A stretch of 64,000 bases of DNA, from contig NC_063156.1 of NCBI RefSeq assembly GCF_020921035.1, positions 21,500,283 through 21,564,282 on the forward strand, written 5' to 3'. Under the pieces are notes generated by a model. The model ran no database searches. It was not told where the DNA came from and saw nothing but the letters and a program-made list of their open reading frames with translations. The stretch is from Rhodamnia argentea (lineage: Eukaryota; Streptophyta; Magnoliopsida; Myrtales; Myrtaceae). Below are positions 12,244 through 23,603 of this stretch, in pieces. Made by a program: the position numbers and the translations under genes. How positions within the stretch are numbered: position 1 is the first letter of the stretch; each line of letters begins with the position of its first letter.

Positions 12244-12427
12244 TGTTTGCAGTGCGCAGTAAAAGTCTAAGTCTAAGCTTGTCAACATATCCGGTTGGAT
12301 CTATATTCACTCAAAAGCTTAAGGTAATGGCTTATAGGCCAACTATGATATATTAACTGCTCTATACCACATCAATTCTCCGATATGGAATTTCTTTAAT
12401 ATAATTACTCACACGTGCACCCTAACA
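12244..12427 (-). repeat. 5' LTR of the gag-only retrotransposon
   Basis: A 184-bp LTR starting TG (tgttagggtgcac) and ending CA (ctgcaaaca) on the minus strand. It is followed after one base by the primer-binding site. It shares its core with 10920-11108. Confidence 0.75.
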
Positions 12428-12936
12428 AGTATGAACAAAAAGATCTTTTGGTAACCGTTTGTAAATATATATGTTGCTGAATTCTAAGAGTTACATAGGT
12501 TGTTGTTTAATAATTACCAAAGCATAATAGTAACCTGGTATGATCTGAAAAAACATTGAAAATTATTCATGCCTAAGTTTCGTAAGAAAAATGAATTGTT
12601 TCTTGTTTCCTCTTTCCATACAATTCAATTGATAATAAGTTAATTACAGCAACTTTTTAGGACGACCCTACATCTGGTGTGAAAAAATTTGTAATTTAAA
12701 CTAACATGGATCGAGAATATTTAGATTATTTAGATTTCCTAAACAATTATATATATTGTCTCGTTTCCCCCCATTTCAGCATTTGAAATGTTATTCCTCA
12801 TCCAACACTAAGCACTTGAACTTACGAACTTGAGAGGAAATGGAAATCACTATGCACTTTTTTTTTTTTTGTAATTTTCTATGATTAGTTTCATTTGTAT
12901 CAGAAACAATCAAACAGTAATTTACTTTGGAAAAAT
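12428..12936. other. AT-rich intergenic sequence
   Basis: No gene or structured repeat was recognised. There is a T tract near 12860. Short chance open frames only. Confidence 0.4.
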
Positions 12937-14235
12937 GCTAAATAAAAGCTTGAAGTGCCATCAATATCTCAAATAAAGGCCCAAAGTAAAATTTATTTCA
13001 ATTATTTCAAAAGAAGGGTCCGGCCGATAGGTATTTTCATCCTTTATTTTTTTGCAATTGTTTCCTTTTTTCCTTTTTCTATTTTTTCTTTTTCTTTTTC
13101 TTTCTATTATTTTTTATTTTTTAACCCTCCCTTCCCTCGGCCATCGCCCGCCACGAGCAACAAGCGCCCTCGCCGACATCAAATGATCCTCGCCAAATTC
13201 GGCAAGGGCAACCCTCACCCTCATCCGGGCTGACAAGGGCCGCCCTTGCCAACGTCCGACAAGGGTCGCCCGCCTAGCCCTACCCTCTCCCGGGTTGGGT
13301 GGGTGAGGGCGACCCTCGCCCGATGCCGGCAAGAGTGGCCCTTGCCTGAGTCCGGCAATGTCTAGGGAGGGAAGAGGGAAAAAGAAAAAGAAAAGAAATG
13401 AAATGAAATGAAAAATTGCAAAAAAGCAAAGGATGGAATTGGTCGCGCTAGGCAAGGACGGCCCTTGCTAGACGTTGGCGATGGCCGAGGAGGGAAGAGT
13501 GAAAAAAGAAAAGGAAAGGAAAATAGGAAAAGGAAAAAAAAAGAAAAATTGCAAAAAAAAGTAAATGATGGAAATATCATTCGATCATGCCTTTTTTTGA
13601 AATAATGTGGGTACTTCATATCCTTATTTGATACAAGATTTACTTCAGGCAACTATTTAAAAAAAGGGTTAATACTACGTAAAACCCCAAACTGGTACAC
13701 CCGTGACAAATCTAGCCTAAATTATTTTTTTTACCACAAAAAATCCCAAACTGGTACTCTTGTGATAAATTTACTACAAACCAGTACACTTGTGACAAAT
13801 TTACCCTCCGTTAGTTTTCGTTAAATTTAACTGTCAAATTGCTGAGTTGGTGACACGTGACGGTTGATAGGTATATTAATTTGAGGTTTTTATCCTCTGT
13901 TTATCATAGGTTTATCAAATTAGTTTTTCGTGATATTAACTCAATTTAACGAAAGATAAATTTGTCACGGATGTATCGGTTTGGGGTATTTCGTGGTCAA
14001 AAGAATTGGTTTAGGGTAAATCTGTCACATGTGTACCGGTTTAGGATTTTTTGTGGTCAAAAAAATTGTTTGGGGTAAATTTGTCACGGGTATATCGGTT
14101 TAGGATTTTTCGTGGTCAAAAAAATAGTTTGGGATAAATTTGTCACGGGTATACCGGTTTAGGATTTTTCATGGTATTGATCTTTAAAAAAATAATGGCA
14201 TTTCGGGCTCTTATTTGAAATTTTTCTTTTTTCTT
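12937..14235. mobile_element. Large fold-back repeat (family A) with G+C-rich core, interrupted
   Basis: The left arm (about 12937-13120) contains aaataaaagcttgaagtgcc, aaataaaggcccaaagta and a T-rich tract. The right arm carries the same texts in reverse complement at 13560-13655 and 14193-14235. The centre (about 13130-13500) is G+C-rich and made of cctcgcc / gcaagggc / gcccttgcc variants. The right arm is split by a second fold-back element at 13666-14182. Related family members are visible at 28545-28985 and as a fragment at 32040-32145. Open frames in the core on both strands are low-complexity and not genes. Confidence 0.6.
13666..14182. mobile_element. Fold-back element (family B) with perfect 10-bp target duplication
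   Basis: The ends are inverted repeats: ggttaatactacgtaaaacc on the left, and the right end read backwards begins gatcaataccatgaaaaatc. Each arm is a series of about 60-bp units (caaactggtacacccgtgacaaattt variants), in opposite senses on the two sides. The ten bases tttaaaaaaa flank the element exactly on both sides (13656-13665 and 14183-14192). The target was the right arm of the surrounding family A repeat. No protein is encoded. Confidence 0.75.
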
Positions 14236-14479
14236 TTAAATAGGCCAAATCCAAGGACACGCTTTGCTGAAAAACTAACATGTAAATGTTAAAAAAACAT
14301 ATAAAGGAAAACGATAATACCACGAAAAACCTCAAATTGATACATATGTGATAAATTTACCAATAACTATTTGTTTTCCCACAAAAAATCTCAAATTGGT
14401 ATACCCGTGATAAATTTATCAAAAACTATTTTTTTACAACAAAAACACAAACCGGCACATAGGAGTGAGTGGTTCTAGG

Positions 14480-14640
14480 TTTTGGGTAGGTTTCACATGG
14501 AACTTATAACCTACCCGCTAGTACGGGTTCCTCATTTTTTGAAACCTAAAACGTAGAACCTACCCTCTATACCTTGGAATCCAGAACCCGCCCCGTCACG
14601 GGTTCCGGATCCGATTCCAGGGTACCCTAGAACCTGTCAA
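14480..14640. repeat. Left subterminal motif cluster of the hAT element
   Basis: Repeated ggttct, ggttcc, gaacct and acctaccc variants lie within 180 bases of the left end. They mirror the cluster at the right end. The role as transposase-binding sites is inferred from hAT biology. Confidence 0.5.
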
Positions 14641-15382
14641 TACGATTCCCTTTGCATCACATTAGAAGAAAGTCTGAACATTTTGATTGAAAACAAGCAG
14701 AAATTCTTCCCACAAAAGTTTACAAGAATATTCTCAACAAAAGTCCTTTGACAACAATGAACAAAGCTCACTTCGACAAAATACCTGAAAATATTGAGAA
14801 GACAAACTATTACTATTACTATCACAGGAAAAGAGCTTAAACATAGTATGTTCCGAGACATAATTTCCAATCTCTTACCCGAAAGATGATCAACATTCAA
14901 ACTTGCAAGACAAAACTAAAACACCCCACTTGGATGCATTACGTAATGCCCAAAGGAAACATTCTTTAAACGCATGAAGCAATGCGGCTCAATCTGCTAT
15001 AGAGGAAACAGAAGGTTTTCTTTCGGCCCATACGTTGTGGAACAAGTTAAGGAAAAAGTGCCAAAGCATCCAAAACATCCATATGCAAACAGCTTATCAC
15101 GAGCCTTCCTTCCGATCGCATGAGACCCGAAATCTAACTACTTGAAATCAAACAAAACAACAAACTAATATTAGTTTTAAAGTAAAATTATTGTTAACTA
15201 AATTGAAACAATTAATAGAAAGCACCACCACATATAGCAATTCTACTTCAACCCGTAAGCTTTAATTACCGAGAATAATATCCTCATTAAGACAATTTAC
15301 ATCTTAAAAAAAAAAAGAAGATTAAATAGAGCGTTCATTCAAAATATATATAAAGGAATTACAATATATAAACATATAAACA

Positions 15383-17590
15383 TCACTTACCCGACTCAAA
15401 CATTTCAACATTCTCAATGCACTCTTCAATGTTAATTGGCATACGAACGGCTCTTAACCAATTTTGAGTACAAAGCAAAGCTTTCACAACTTTAGGAGTC
15501 AATGAACTCCGAAAGCCATCAAGCACATGACCCAATGTATTAAAAGTCGACTCCGAAGCAACGGTAGTTATGGGAATAGACAAACCATCTCGAGCCATCA
15601 AAGATAGAATTTTATATTTTGAGCTGATAGTCTTCCACTACATTAGAAGATCAAGATCAAGAGTCTCCTCATCTTTATCTTGAAGATACTTATCAAGCCC
15701 AAATTTGTTCCCATCATGCGCTTTTTTCTTTGAGAATATATAGGTTCTCCGCCAAACTTAGATGTCATACTTGCTAGTAGCTTCATTACCAACGGAATTG
15801 GAATTGCTACTACTAGCACTTAGGCTTTAGCCACCACAGTTTTGATTGCTTGAAACAAAAGATTGCTCATAAAATTCATACAACTGCTCCAATACTTTAT
15901 TTACCTTATCATACATCTCATTGATTCTCGATTCATCATCATAAATTTGTTGATAACAAAAACTCACATAATTCAACTTCTTTGTAGGATCCAACACAAT
16001 GGCAATTAACACTATCATATTCACCTTACCTAAATGCCCATAATATTTGTTAAATTTCTCTTTCATTGTCTTTCTCATAGGTCCAAGCTTAGGATCTAAA
16101 GAATCTGTTGCGTCTTTCAAATATTTGTACAAAGCAGCTATCCTCTCAAAATAACCATTTGAAGTAACATATGAACTCCCAAACATCACTTTGGTGGCTT
16201 TATAAAATTGTTATAGAAAATCGAAAAGAATAATGGCATTTTTCCAATCATCTTTAGGAAGATCATGGTTAAGCTCACCTACGAAAGAAAAATCCTCTTC
16301 TTCCATCCTTTCAAAGGCTTTTATGAACTTTATGGCGGTGTTTAACATGAGGTAAGCGGAGTTTCATCTAGTGGCGACGTCAAGACAAACCGAACCTTTA
16401 TAAGTGATCCTTTCACTCTCAATGCAAGATTGAAATGTTTTGGCTCTCATGGAAGAGCTCCTCACATATTTAATCACGTTTCGGACACGTTGAATAGAAG
16501 CATCTACCTTAAATAAGCCATCTTTCACAATCAAGTTTAATATATGAGCAATGTACCTCGTGTGCAAGACCTTGCCATCTAATATCAATGTCCCTTCTTT
16601 TGAAAGTTTGTCCTTCAAATAACCAATTGCAACATTATTCAAACTAGAATTATCTACGGTGATTGTGGACACCTGTTTTCTAATCCCTACTCGTAAATGC
16701 ATTTTTCCACCATTTTCCCAATCTTTCTATCCTGTGATTATGCATCACCACAAAATTGATGATCTTTTTATGCAACTTCCAATTTTCATTGATAAAATGT
16801 GCAGTAAGATACAAATAATTCATGTTTTAAATGGAAGTCCATGTATCGGTGGTGAGTGCGATCCTTGAATTATACTTAATGAAGTAAGTCTTCAAACAAG
16901 TTCTTTCACTAAAATATAACTTCGTGCAATCTCTAACCACTGTAAATCATAATATTTGCTTGAAAAGAGGTTGTAACTCACTGATATACTCACGAAATGC
17001 AACACGCTCCACCAACGAAAATGGTTGTTCATCAACTATAATGAAGCGAGCAAGTTTTTGCCTACAACGATCTTGATCAAGCGTCCAAGTCGACAAGACA
17101 CTACCAGTACCAGGATCCCCCCTACCTTGCCATTTTCGTTGTTATTACTTGGTGCAAAGAATTTCTACCTCTTATCTACATTGCGAGGAAACTTCTTGCA
17201 TGTTACCAAATGCTTCCTCATTGACGAAGTACCATTAGAAACACTATACTTTAACTGAAGCCCACAATGCATGCACCGCACGTTATTTGCTTTTCCAGTC
17301 TCCTCATTTATGATTTTCGTAAAATGATCCCACACATCAAATGTACTTTTCTTGTCACGAGGAGGAAGACCAGCACCAAGTACCTTGTTTGTCGCACGTG
17401 CACCCATGGTCGAGGATGGCTCTTCTCCACCTTCATTGGTCAACAATCCTAATTCGGTGTCCAGAGTCGTCTCCTCGAGTCCCTCCACCTCTATTGACAA
17501 GCTATCTTGATATATTAACTTCTCATATAAACAAAAAAAAAAAAAAACCAAAAGCAATGAATTGGGATTTTCCAAAAATGCAATACCCAA
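15383..17590 (-). pseudogene. Broken hAT transposase (BED zinc finger, RICESLEEPER type)
   Basis: Fragments on the minus strand follow the order of a hAT transposase. A BED zinc finger comes first (17165-17590: STFDVWDHF..., Cys-x2-Cys in RCMHCG, then MRKHLVTC). The catalytic-region block with TVDNSSLNN and YIAHILNLIVKDGL lies at 16364-16702. The middle domain is at 15827-16189. The C-terminal dimerisation domain is at 15383-15601, with IPITTVASESTFNTLGHVLD. These four pieces share one reading frame, but stops separate them. The stretch between 16703 and 17164 reads as transposase only in another frame, so frameshifts are present. The protein cannot be made from this copy. Confidence 0.85.
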
Positions 17591-18485
17591 TTACAACCAA
17601 TATAATAGGAACACTGGAAAAATCATGATGTAAATGCAAAGATCAAATTTCATATTTTATACAGAGGCTAGTTTTTCCTTTTCTCTTTTCATCCCAAAGC
17701 AAGTAAATAACAATTTTCCATAAATAGCGAATTGACAACAAACTGTCACAAAGAATCTCATAAGAAATAACCCCTAAAGACATCATTTTTCTCACACAAC
17801 ATAGAATCTCTCGGCTTAAGCAAAATTAAAGCGGAACTGCTCTTTTGCAAACATAAAAAATATTCAACATAGTTATGGGCATTTGCAATATGAACTATGT
17901 TCATTTCTGAATAGGCTATGGGCAATCTTCGAAAAAGCATTTACATATCATGCGACTTAATATCTCCCTGTGTAATTTGTGCTAGAGAGGTGACACAACT
18001 GGAATAGGCTATAAGCATTTACCAAATCTCAAATTGACTCTCTCTTCCACTCACTCCGAGCTAAAAAGAAATAAAAGCAGCTGAAATGCATTGCATTAAA
18101 CCGAAAACAGCCAAGAGAATAGACAAAGTCTCAACCTCTACCTAATAAGATACTCACTCTACCATACAACAATCAAGCCCCTGCATACAAAAACTTGATT
18201 TACGGAAAGACTAATAAGACAAGCATCTTCCCAATGGCAACAAGCAACAAACCCAATCAGATTAACCCAAATTAACACAAGCTTACCATCCTCCAGAGCA
18301 ACCCAATTAAAACTTAAATCTCACGAATGAACCAACTCACACAACGGACTTCCTACTTGTGTTAATCAAGAAATAACTTAAAATAAAAAAAAAAGGGCAC
18401 ACCGCAAATCGACCAAGAGACCAAAAGAAGTAGTGAAGACTGTAATTTCGGAGGTGTGGTACCGAGAAGATGCAATTGACGTTGA

Positions 18486-18672
18486 GGGAAGGGTCGTCGT
18501 CGACTCGTCGAAGGGCTAGGGAGGGAGCCAAGCCTAGTAAACGATGAGGTATGGCCTCTTGAGGAATAGCAAGGGAAGGGTCGTCGTCGACTCGTCGAAG
18601 GGCTGGAGAGGGAGCTAAGCCTAGTAAACGGTGAGGGATGGCCTCTTGAGGGACAGTAGGGGAAGGGTCGTC
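18486..18672 (-). repeat. 87-bp tandem duplication inside the hAT element
   Basis: The text gggaagggtcgtcgtcgact starts at 18486 and 18573, and a third partial copy starts at 18660, giving a period of 87 bases or 29 codons. A minus-strand open frame (18337-18834) crosses it without stops and is Pro/Arg/Ser-rich. No known domain is seen, and it is probably 5' untranslated or spacer sequence of the transposon. Confidence 0.7.
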
Positions 18673-18904
18673 GTCGGGGGAAGGCACCGAGAGGCCGTCG
18701 GAGGGAGGACGTCGTTGGAGGTGTGGGTGCCGAGGAATGATGGGCGATGGACAGAGAGGGAAGGGTCGTCGTCGTCGAGGGAAGGGCTGGGGAGTGAGAG
18801 GAAGAAGTGAGAAAAGAGGCGTGCGTCGTCTCATCGTGCAATCCGAGGAAGAGTAGAAATTAGAAATAAGAAAATAAAAAGCTAGGGTTTACTATTTATA
18901 TATT

Positions 18905-19075
18905 TAGGTTTCGGTTCCAGTTTGATTTCGGGGTAGAACCGGGAACCGGGAATCGGAACCAAAATCAGCGGTTCCCGAAAGGCGGAACCGGGAATCGGTC
19001 CCAGGCACGTCGGAACCGGAAATCGAATCGGAACCGTCGATTCTGTTCTCAGATTATCGGTTTTATCATGGAACT
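18905..19075. repeat. Right subterminal motif cluster of the hAT element
   Basis: About ten occurrences of ggaacc / ggaaccg / cggttcc lie in 170 bases next to the right terminus. The density is far above that of the surroundings. Confidence 0.55.
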
Positions 19076-19590
19076 ATGCTCATTCCTACTAGCACACATG
19101 TGATAAATTTGTCCCAAATCATTTTTTTTTATCACAAAAACTCCATCCCGATATACCTATGACAGATTTACCTAGAACTAAATATTTTATCATAAAAAAC
19201 ACCAAACCGGTACACAGTGACAAATTTACCTTTTGTTAGTTCCCATTAAATCGGATTAAAACCATGAAAAACTTCAAACTGATGTATCTACGATAAACAG
19301 AGGATAAAAATTCAAAACTAGTACATCTGTCATCTGTCACGTGCCATTAAACTCAACAATTTGATGATACAATGTAATGAAAAACTAAAAAATGATAAAT
19401 TTATCACAAATATATTAATTTATGGTAAATTTATCACATGTGTATCGATTTGGAATTTTTAGTGGTTAAAAAAATGATTTAGAGTATATTTGTTATATAT
19501 GTATAAATTTAAAAAAATTTGTGATAAAATATTTAATTAGAATAAATTTATTACAAATATATTCGTTTGAAAATTTTCGTAACATTAAGG

Positions 19591-19864
19591 CCAAAGGAAG
19601 CCACGAAAATGCCCACAAGGTTCTCTGTACTCGAAACGGCGGCTGCCGTTAAGTTGACGGCGATGCCGGGCAACTTGCGCGAAGCTCCCGCACCGTCTTT
19701 AGAATCTTTTAGCTGCAGTGATCTCGACGCCACCACCATCTCCCACTCCTTCACTTCGTCGCTGAGAGCTCCAAGCAAGACGACGAGACGACGACTCCTC
19801 GCCGATTTAGGGTTTCTTCGAACTCCGATTCTGGATCTTCGCCTTCTTGAATTTTCTCGAAACC
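19591..19864 (+). promoter_or_regulatory. Presumed promoter and leader of the MEMO1-family gene
   Basis: This is a G+C-richer segment between the fold-back repeat and the start codon at 19865. It contains pyrimidine-rich and 'ttagggtttcttcgaa' text typical of plant 5' leaders. No TATA box was found, and the start site is unknown. Confidence 0.4.
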
Positions 19865-22800
19865 ATGGAGAAAATCAGGAGAGCGTCGCACGCTGGCTCA
19901 TGGTACACCGACAACCGTGAGTCCCTCCGATTACCTTTCCTCCTTCGCTTTCAAATGCCACAGCTCCTTTCTCCCTGCGATTAACGAAGGGCGAAGGTTT
20001 CGAAGAATGGCTTCGCGATTCTCGCTTATTCCTTTTTTTCTTGATCGTAAGTAAGCCGTAGATACAAAAAAAAAAAAAAAAACCTGTGCAGAGGAACAGG
20101 GCATTCCCCGGATAATGACACGGCTCAGTGGCCGGAACCAACTCAATCGTCGATGAGACCATCAGTGCCAATGAGTTGGTCGTTAGTTTTTCTTTATGGG
20201 ATTTTAATGATTCGATGATTTTACAGTGGGGTGTCGTCGGCGTAGCTTTCGAAGCGAGAAATTAGCTTCATTTAGCCGACTACCTTGGGGGATGAGTTAT
20301 TCTCTGGGGTCTTAACTTGAGAAATCAGTTGGCTGTGCCAACTGAGAACAAGAGTTCCAATGTCTTGTTACCGAGAACTTGTATGTCTGCGGAGGTCGAT
20401 GGGACGAGAAAATGTAGAATCACTGGAATAGTCAGTGAATTTGCTTAATTTTTTTTCCGAACACATTGGTCCTTACAATATCTTTTTTGTCTGATCATCA
20501 GCTAAGAGATTAGCCGAAGAGCTAGAGGGATGGCTTAGAGCAGCTGGCCTGGAAAAATCTCCTGATGTAAGAGGCGTGATTGCTCCGTAAGTATGCAAGT
20601 GTTATCTTGGTTCTTCTCTCATGCTAACATGAGTTATAATCAATGTTCGTTATTTTGTTCCATGTTGTTCGCGATGCTTTCTTGATGGCCCCGAGTACAG
20701 ACATGCAGGTTATTCGTATTCTGGAAGAGCTGCTGCTTTTGCTTTTGGAAATATAGATCCTACAAACATGTACGTCTTCCTATCTAAACAGTTCCATTTG
20801 ATTGCAATAATACCCTGTGGCGCCCCTAAAAGAAATGCTAAGAAGGAGAAATACAGGAAAACTAAAATGCGCACCAAAAGTAAAAACAATACAAAGGACT
20901 TTACAGAGTCTGTTTCATTTCAAATTCTCACGGATATATAATTTCAGTTCCAGGATATTCCTCCTTGGACCATCTCATCACTATTACACGCCCAAATGCG
21001 CTCTTTCAACGGCTACTGTTTACAAGACTCCCATTGGGGACCTACCCATTGATTTGGAAGGTATTTTTAAGCTAGTTTTATCATGTTTGGAAAGTTAAAC
21101 TTTCAAGGGGGATTGATTTTCCTTGCATCTGTGATGTAATGTTGTAATCTGAAGTGTGGGTTGTGGAGAAGATGCAAAGGTTGGTCCAGATGAAAGATTG
21201 TTGCAGAAGAATATGCATTACTGGAAATGCAGACCTTGCATGCTTTGTTTCCATTTTATTTGTCCAACTGATGTTTGATCCTGATCAAGAAAGTGGTTGG
21301 TGTTTTATTATTATTTTTTATTTACAATGCTTTTTGTTCTTATGATGTGCTCTCTGTGTAAGGAAGTCTTTCTGTTTCCTTTGAATTGAAATTGATTGCA
21401 TGTGAGTTTTGATATTTTCCATTGGTATTCTGAAACTAAATGTTCGCCTCGAGTTACCGTTTTATACCTTAACTTCAGTTATCGAGGAATTAAAAGCGAC
21501 TGGGAAATTTGAGCTGATGGATCTTCGAATTGATGAGGCCGAGCACAGCATGGAAATGCACTTGCCATACCTTGCCAAAGTCTTTGAGGGGTACTACCTC
21601 TGAGACTAATTAAGCTGCTCTTGTCTATTCTTGCTTCTTTTTGTTAAAGGTTACTGTTTGGTGGTTATAATGCAGGCACCCAGTAAAAGTAGTACCTATA
21701 TTGGTTGGTGCTGTTAACCCCGAAAATGAGGCCATGTATGGGCGATTGCTGGCCAAATATGTAGATGATCCAAGCAACTTTTTCTCAGTATCGTCAGATT
21801 TTTGTCACTGGGGAACACGGTATGTGCAGTTGAGATTTGCTAGTCATTTGAAGGGCAAATATGATCCACTTTGGTGCATTCTACTTTTTTCAGTGGGAAA
21901 TTATTATGAGTCGGACCTTGAAGTTCTTTTCAGTTATGTTGAAGATATTTTGTAATGTAGAGTCTAGAGTGTTACAAGGGGAATCAGCAAGAGCACAGTT
22001 ACCATGCCGAAGGTTCATTTTGTGATCATGACTTGTGAACAATTTTGACTCTGTAAAGTTTAATTTTTTGAGCTTTACAGCATGGATGCAGTACATAGAA
22101 ATATGTAGTGTAGCTGGAGAATTGTCGTGGCCAGGTTTTATTCCTTGTTTAGCCTAGTTTGCTTTAAAAAATTTGCTGCAGCGGTTGTTGATGTTCTGAT
22201 TAAAGTTGCTGTTTCTTGGATCATTAAGGCAATTTATTTGCCAAAGGGGTTGGGAAAAGTCGGTTCTTTCTGACCCTTTCCGCCTGAGCTTGGCCTTGAT
22301 TTGTCATTAGATTCAATCTGTCATCAACGTATCTTTGTCAGAGGGTTTCCACAGAGGATTGCATTGAATTGGCAAGCAATGGAGATGCATTGTTGTTGCT
22401 GTCTGTCTTTCTAACCTGTGCTGTGTTCATCTTTTGTATTTGGACTGAGGATCGACTTAATGAATATCTGTGGCCATGTTTTTTCTTTTACTCATGAGAG
22501 CATGAAATAATTATCCATTGATGATCTAAATCTTAATCTGATCTGATTGCATTGCTTTTGGCCTTTGGGTAGCTTGTTGATATTCTCAGTGTGACATGTC
22601 TTTGCCTGCGGTTTGTTTCAGCTTCAACTACACACACTACGACAAAAAACATGGGGATATATACAAGTCCATAGAGGCCTTGGACAAGATGGGGATGGAT
22701 ATAATAGAAACTGGAGATCCAAATGCATTCAAACGGTATCTAATTGAGTATGACAACACCATATGTGGACGTCATCCAATTAGCGTTTTTCTACATGTAA

Positions 22801-23603
22801 GACCTCAGATCTTCATGACATTGCTTGAATACCTTAACTAATTAGCTGACCTGACAGCTTTTTGCATAAAGGAAGGTCAGATTGATAGTTGCCAGAAATC
22901 TGGACATTGCTTTCATATAGAGCTTGGCATGAGTGAGATTTGCATATAAATTTATGGTATCATATTATGCTGCATCACCTATATATTATCTCTGACAGGT
23001 ATTTGGTCTGGTCAGATCACTGTCCAGTGCCTGCTACGAATATCTGACTTATAACCATGCAATCCCAAGAGTGCCTGAGTAATGACAAGTCGACTATCTT
23101 GATATGGAGCATCATTTCTTTTGCTTATGCATCTTCTTTCTTCCTTCAACTAGTAGCAACTGTGTAGTACTACAATTGGAAGCATGCAGCATCACAAGTA
23201 TCTATAGCTCTTTTTTGTCCTGAAAATCAGTGTGGACACTGAACCAGAAGAATCCAGTAAGTCTTGTTCTTATTTGAAGACATCAGAACAGGAAATGGCT
23301 CCCTCTGAGGACGCTAATACTTCTTGCAAGCAAAAATGTAACGGACAGTGGATTTCGGATTCGTCCATGGCAGCACATACTCAAATTACATTTTGTGGTG
23401 TTCTCGTAGTATTGCCTTCTAAAGGCAGGTGTTTAAGGTTTGTCTAATCTCCTTTTTTTTGGGTCCCTCTTGATCAGATGTTGATGAACAGCTCTGCTAA
23501 GATAAAGATAAAATTCCTTCGCTACGAGCAGTCCAGCCAGTGCAAGAGTACGAGAGACAGCAGCGTAAGCTATGCATCCGCCGTGGCAAAGGTCGATGCT
23601 TGA
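19865..23603 (+). CDS. MEMO1-family protein
   Basis: Eight exons: 19865-19916, 20502-20586, 20701-20769, 20948-21060, 21479-21590, 21676-21819, 22622-22796, 23478-23603. They give 292 codons including the stop, all GT-AG. The protein begins [17 protein letters not shown] and ends near [20 protein letters not shown], as in the plant members of the family, and the length is standard. Conserved features are [18 protein letters not shown] (His79-His80), [10 protein letters not shown], and ICGRHPIS with Cys240 and His243. The fold is that of class III extradiol dioxygenases (LigB type), with His and Cys residues at the old metal site. Human MEMO1 acts in receptor-tyrosine-kinase signalling and has been reported to bind iron or copper. 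The plant role is not established. A family B fold-back repeat ends about 275 bases upstream. The following gene, ISU1, lies 0.9 kb downstream in the same direction, and I see no sign of joint control. Confidence 0.95.

Larger units (their letters stand above)
10920..12427 (-). mobile_element. Short LTR retrotransposon with gag only (Ty1-copia-like, TR-GAG type)
   Basis: Read on the minus strand, the order is 5' LTR (12244-12427), primer-binding site (12231-12242), degenerate gag (about 11990 down to 11409), polypurine tract (11109-11120) and 3' LTR (about 10920-11108). The two LTRs share an easily alignable core (cactcaaaagctt, aaccaattataatatattaa and neighbours) but have diverged clearly. 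No protease, integrase, reverse transcriptase or RNase H is present. The whole element is only about 1.5 kb. Such gag-only non-autonomous elements have been described in plants as TR-GAG. The left LTR boundary is approximate and no target duplication could be confirmed. Confidence 0.75.
14460..19088 (-). mobile_element. hAT-superfamily DNA transposon, 4.6 kb, decayed
   Basis: The left end reads taggagtgag and the right end read backwards gives taggaatgag, which is a short hAT-type terminal inverted repeat. The flanking 8-mers ccggcaca (14452-14459) and ctagcaca (19089-19096) match at six of eight positions, as expected for an old 8-bp target duplication. The transposase relic lies on the minus strand in the middle. 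Both ends carry many ggaacc / ggttcc motifs, which in hAT elements often serve as subterminal transposase-binding repeats. Confidence 0.85.
14300..19590. repeat. Fold-back element (family B relative) split by a hAT insertion
   Basis: The left piece at about 14300-14459 has units such as ctcaaattgatacatatgtg. The right piece at 19089-19590 continues with the same unit type (aaaccggtacacagtgacaa) and then switches to the reverse complement sense (aaatttatcacatgtgtatc). Removing 14460-19088 restores a continuous arm. The right end lies only about 275 bases before the start codon of the MEMO1-family gene. The exact outer ends could not be fixed. Confidence 0.65.

Noticed and set aside
13114-13652. 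Open frames of 65-113 codons on both strands
   Set aside because: Low-complexity Pro/Arg/Phe-rich translations come from the fold-back repeat's G+C-rich core and T-rich arms.
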